Source: Haliscomenobacter sp965225875 (lineage in GTDB: Bacteria; Bacteroidota; Bacteroidia; Chitinophagales; Saprospiraceae). Taken from it: 64,000 bases of DNA. Below the pieces are notes generated by a model. It had not been told where the DNA came from, made no database searches, and worked only from the letters and a program-made list of their open reading frames with translations. The stretch lies in the NCBI RefSeq assembly GCF_965225875.1, contig NZ_CBDDBS010000003.1:124001-188000 (forward strand). The letters run 5' to 3'. The translations under genes and the position numbers were made by a program. Below, piece after piece: positions 61,792 to 64,000 of the stretch (position 1 is the stretch's first letter; every line of letters starts with the position of its first letter).

Positions 61792-61912
61792 TTTCTTTGA
61801 GTTTCTTCTGATAGCGTTTCTCCAGGTAGGTATCGGCTACGATTACGCCCAGGGCTACACTCACTACCAGGAGCAGGCCAAATACGGCCCAATGCATTTT
61901 GGTGAATTCCAT
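61784..61912 (-). CDS. Tiny single-pass membrane protein (42 aa)
   Basis: Begins MEFTKMHWAVFGLLLVVSVA with one helix, then a charged C-terminus (DTYLEKRYQKKLKENG). Overlaps the downstream tiny gene by 8 bp. Confidence 0.6.
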   Translation of the reverse strand: MEFTKMHWAVFGLLLVVSVALGVIVADTYLEKRYQKKLKENG

Positions 61913-61939
61913 GTGATGCGGATTTTGTAGGAGAATGAA

Positions 61940-62071
61940 TTAAGAGCCTTTTTTATCCTGGCCAATAAAGGCGTCAGGGTCAAAGCCCATCCAAAGGATA
62001 ATCAACACTCCTGCGAGGATCAGCACCACATTGATGCTTATGCTTACCCGTCCGGTTACTGCCTGTGCCAT
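61940..62071 (-). CDS. Tiny single-pass membrane protein (43 aa)
   Basis: MAQAVTGRVSISINVVLILA is followed by GVLIILWMGFDPDAFIGQD and a Lys/Gly/Ser end. One membrane helix. It lies 4 bp after the stop codon of the 86-residue gene and 27 bp before the next tiny gene. Confidence 0.6.
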   Translation of the reverse strand: MAQAVTGRVSISINVVLILAGVLIILWMGFDPDAFIGQDKKGS

Positions 62072-62075
62072 GTGC

Positions 62076-62336
62076 TTAGATTTTGATCCATTTGAGCTTC
62101 AGCGCCAGCACCAGCAGTGCCGCTACCCCTACCGAAATCCAAAAAGCCTGCATGGCCTGCTTTTTATTGGCAGGGTCTACTTTTTGTTCTAATACAGTTG
62201 TGGGCCGGGCTTCTGATGTAGAGGCTGCAACTTGTCGAATGTCTGGTTTTTCGCGTACCGTCAGGGTTGCGCCAGCTTTGTAGTTGCTTACTACGCCCAG
62301 GGCGTTGTTTTTCATTACGTTTCGTTGCGCAATCAT
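62076..62336 (-). CDS. C-terminally anchored small protein (86 aa)
   Basis: A ~60-residue polar N-terminal part (VVSNYKAGATLTVREKPDIR) precedes a single C-terminal helix (FWISVGVAALLVLALKLKWI). Shares one base with the start/stop junction of the next upstream gene (stop and start at 62336). Unknown. Confidence 0.6.
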   Translation of the reverse strand: MIAQRNVMKNNALGVVSNYKAGATLTVREKPDIRQVAASTSEARPTTVLEQKVDPANKKQAMQAFWISVGVAALLVLALKLKWIKI

Positions 62337-62647
62337 TATTTTTTCTTCTTAAGGATGAAAAAAACGGTTACTGCGATCGCCACCAGTGCCAGTACCAGCA
62401 GCAGCATGTTATTGCGGCGTTGTTGCTGGATGTATACGGTTTCTTGGTAGCACCCTGGTCGATTTGGATTAATGGTGCAAAGCGTTTTGTTGACTACATC
62501 CAGGGCGTTGCTTGCGCCGCCGCCATTGATGAAATCGCCCACATTTTTGCCTGCATTTTTAAGCCAATCGCCAAACCCGCCTCCCTTCTTGGAAGGCGGG
62601 TTTTCGTTGGGTTCACCAAAAGAAAGTGGTTCGTCGTAGTAATACAT
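62336..62647 (-). CDS. C-terminally anchored Gly-rich small protein (103 aa)
   Basis: The N-terminal MYYYDEPLSFGEPNENPPSK is followed by a Gly-rich amphipathic region (GGGFGDWLKNAGKNVGDFIN) resembling the 71-residue protein's WLSAGK motif, two Cys, and the C-terminal helix LLVLALVAIAVTVFFIL with a KKKK end. Unknown; possibly a membrane-inserting or pore-like virion protein. Confidence 0.6.
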   Translation of the reverse strand: MYYYDEPLSFGEPNENPPSKKGGGFGDWLKNAGKNVGDFINGGGASNALDVVNKTLCTINPNRPGCYQETVYIQQQRRNNMLLLVLALVAIAVTVFFILKKKK

Positions 62648-62656
62648 GGCTGTTGA

Positions 62657-63244
62657 TTAGCGCTGACGCCCAAATTCAGCGTTTTGATAGAAACTCAAGG
62701 TGCATTTGATGCCAGGTTCTTGAGTGTACACAAAGGCAGTGCGGTGAGTCACGATCATGTTCACATCAAAGGTGTTGATGTTCTCCTGATACTGCTGCTC
62801 AGAAACGCCCATTTCCGGGAAGATGGTTTTGACCAGCTGGCAACCAGTACCACGGGAAGATTCAAAAATTTCCAGCTTGCGGCCATACTGCGCGCCTGCT
62901 TTGGTTTTGTCATTCACCGTCATTTTCATGATGTCGATGCTGGCACCTACGTGCGCAATATCGTTCAAGGTGAATTGGTAATGATCGGTAAGGCTGTCGA
63001 TTTTAACTGCCAATGGCATTGCATAGCCATTGATCAGTTGGTAGCCCTGCGCAGCATCAAAAATCACAATCTTGGTGGGAGTGGTAATGCCTGAATCAGT
63101 GGTATCAACCAGGATCGAGAAAAAAGGTGAGGTTTCAATCACTGCCTGGTTTGCTCCGTTTGGGCTGCTGATTGGCGTTACAGTCGGTGCATTGACCATA
63201 TTTTGAGGCTGCACCATAACAAGTCCACGACGATTTTGTAACAT
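62657..63244 (-). CDS. First operon gene: putative coat or major structural protein (195 aa)
   Basis: No signal peptide or membrane helix. Predicted mostly beta with short helices; stretches such as TSPFFSILVDTTDSGITTPT and DHYQFTLNDIAHVGASIDIM alternate hydrophobic and polar residues. It is the first gene after the promoter-type gap (63245-63390) and after a terminator, a usual place for an abundant structural product. The size and beta content would suit a single jelly-roll coat protein, but I see no sequence signature. It carries Cys in CTLSFYQN and GTGCQ. Confidence 0.5.
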   Translation of the reverse strand: MLQNRRGLVMVQPQNMVNAPTVTPISSPNGANQAVIETSPFFSILVDTTDSGITTPTKIVIFDAAQGYQLINGYAMPLAVKIDSLTDHYQFTLNDIAHVGASIDIMKMTVNDKTKAGAQYGRKLEIFESSRGTGCQLVKTIFPEMGVSEQQYQENINTFDVNMIVTHRTAFVYTQEPGIKCTLSFYQNAEFGRQR

Positions 63245-63396
63245 GGTTCTTTTTTTTGGTAAAAAATTTGCGTCTCGCTTTAGGTCACAATGTTAGCGTG
63301 GTGTGGAACGGATTAAAATAAAGTAGCATAAGGGCTACCGCTATTAAGTATGGGCGCGGTAAAGTGCACAGCATCGAGGGTGCCGGACACAAAAAA
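63245..63396 (-). promoter_or_regulatory. Likely promoter region of the leftward structural operon
   Basis: About 150 bp between a strong leftward terminator and the first structural gene, with no ORF. No Bacteroidota -7 box (TAnnTTTG) with a proper -33 partner is visible; TACTTTAT on the reverse strand near 63320 is only partly similar, so an element-specific promoter is possible. Confidence 0.35.
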
Positions 63397-63420
63397 GGCC
63401 AGCAGTGCGCACTGCTGGCC
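63391..63420 (-). terminator. Perfect 24-bp palindromic terminator
   Basis: GGCCAGCAGTGC and its exact inverted copy (63397-63420) are followed on the reverse strand by TTTTTTG. It ends the upstream transcription unit carrying the 142-residue gene. Confidence 0.8.
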
Positions 63421-63457
63421 GAATGGTGACACCTCCATTGGTTTCACTCCTTCATAA

Positions 63458-63886
63458 TCACTTTTCTTTCTGCTGCTGATCCTTCAGCGCTTCGTATTTC
63501 TTTAAGATGGCATCATAGGTTTTACCTGCTTCCAGTACATTCCTTTGCTGGTCCTGAATGATGACCAGGCCACCTTCGCGCAGCTCCACGAAGTAGGTTT
63601 TTTTATTGTGTACCATTGGCGTCATGTTAAGCACCTTATTGCGGGGTGCTGGCGCGGCTCCTGGTTGGCTATTGTGGGCAATTGGTCCATTTTGCTTCAA
63701 GTACTCATGTACAGCATGAAACATTTCGTACAGCGTAGCGGTGCCAGGCGTTTTGAGACTGGGCAAAGTGATGGTTTCTCCAGTATCCACCACCTGCACT
63801 GTAAGCGCCAGGTGAACAGGTAATGGCTGATCATTTTCACCGACAAAGTGCCGATTGAAAAAGTCGCGGATTTCGTCAGCGCTCAT
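63458..63886 (-). CDS. Element protein, unknown (142 aa)
   Basis: A soluble, mixed alpha/beta protein with an N-terminal helix-rich part (SADEIRDFFNRHFVGEN), a central Pro/Ala region and C-terminal YFVELREGGLVIIQDQQRN-like strands then a Lys/Glu-rich coil (AILKKYEALKDQQQKE). No family. The start overlaps the upstream stop by 4 bp (ATGA). It is outside the structural operon, separated by the palindromic terminator. Confidence 0.5.
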   Translation of the reverse strand: MSADEIRDFFNRHFVGENDQPLPVHLALTVQVVDTGETITLPSLKTPGTATLYEMFHAVHEYLKQNGPIAHNSQPGAAPAPRNKVLNMTPMVHNKKTYFVELREGGLVIIQDQQRNVLEAGKTYDAILKKYEALKDQQQKEK

Positions 63887-64000
63887 AGGATACCCTCTTC
63901 AATGGTTTCGTAATTCAGGATGTACCCAGTGGCATTGATGCCAGTTAGGGAAAGCACCTGATTCTTTTTGCCTTGCTTCCATTCCTTTTTTCGCTCCGTT
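63883..64000 (-). CDS. Partial leftward gene at right edge
   Basis: The reverse frame entering at 64000 reads ERKKEWKQGKKNQVLSLTG, then INATGYILNYETIEEGIL and a TGA that overlaps the next ATG. About 38 C-terminal residues are visible. Too short to assign. Confidence 0.5.
   Translation of the reverse strand, partial: TERKKEWKQGKKNQVLSLTGINATGYILNYETIEEGIL

Noticed and set aside
51309..64000. Ordinary tailed prophage
   Set aside because: No terminase, portal, protease-scaffold, tail tube, sheath, tape measure or baseplate product is visible, and the fibre has a Sec signal. Such genes could still lie beyond the right edge, but the visible operon is not of that kind.
51309..64000. Filamentous (inovirus-like) prophage
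   Set aside because: Single-helix proteins would fit, but no Zot/pI-like ATPase or secretin gene is visible and the number of larger beta-rich proteins is too high. Not excluded until the right flank is seen.

Overview
The window looks like a chromosomal segment of a Bacteroidota bacterium, most likely of the Saprospiria (Haliscomenobacter/Lewinella-like). This is inferred from a type IX secretion sorting domain, TlpA-like proteins with DUF4369-type N-termini, a TonB-receptor-type beta-barrel, LytTR and LuxR two-component pairs, promoters of the TTG/TAnnTTTG type, and mostly absent Shine-Dalgarno sequences. No species can be named from the sequence alone.

Layout. 1-1.6 kb: 3' end of an outer-membrane beta-barrel gene. 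1.7-3.6 kb: AT-rich gene graveyard with an IS4-type transposase remnant. 3.6-5.4 kb: histidine kinase/LuxR regulator pair. 6.2-9.6 kb: Kup potassium transporter and type II NADH dehydrogenase. 10-17.6 kb: housekeeping block (folE, lolD-like ABC ATPase, miaE, sulfatase, yidC, yajC, YbbR-like). 17.7-23.5 kb: two tandem TlpA-like lipid/peptide-envelope thioredoxins and a TPR histidine kinase with a LytTR regulator. 23.7-30.9 kb: a probable operon for secreted proteins: a bicupin, a lipocalin-like protein, a beta-helix protein with a T9SS tail, a ricin-lectin/cholesterol-dependent-cytolysin-like protein and a PLL-type lectin. 31-37.2 kb: two divergent multi-domain AAA+ ATPases. 37.2-37.6 kb: a 362-bp nested inverted repeat. 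37.7-51 kb: mixed metabolic and accessory genes (amidohydrolase/TolB fusion, retropepsin-like protease, AT-rich NucS-like nuclease, saccharopine-dehydrogenase-like, GH13-CBM20, agmatine deiminase, FISUMP-like protein).

51.1 kb to the right edge: a mobile element integrated at a tRNA-Ser(CGA) gene. A tyrosine recombinase faces right; everything else visible is a tightly packed leftward operon of about 24 genes. It encodes beta-rich structural-looking proteins, a secreted receptor-binding fibre, an exported subtilase, a membrane-anchored M23 peptidase and about a dozen small proteins with a single membrane helix, several only 41-44 residues long. No terminase, portal, tail tube, tape measure or baseplate gene is visible. 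The best reading is a tailless, membrane-containing (or envelope-assembled) provirus or related particle-forming island. Its replication and packaging genes probably lie beyond position 64000.

The intergenic regions carry several dispersed palindromic families: heptamer-bounded hairpins (GTTGAG/CTCAAC), an AAATAAGTG(C/T)TCATTT inverted repeat present twice, GTAGGGGC palindromes, and the 37.2-kb composite palindrome. These are as characteristic of this genome as its genes.
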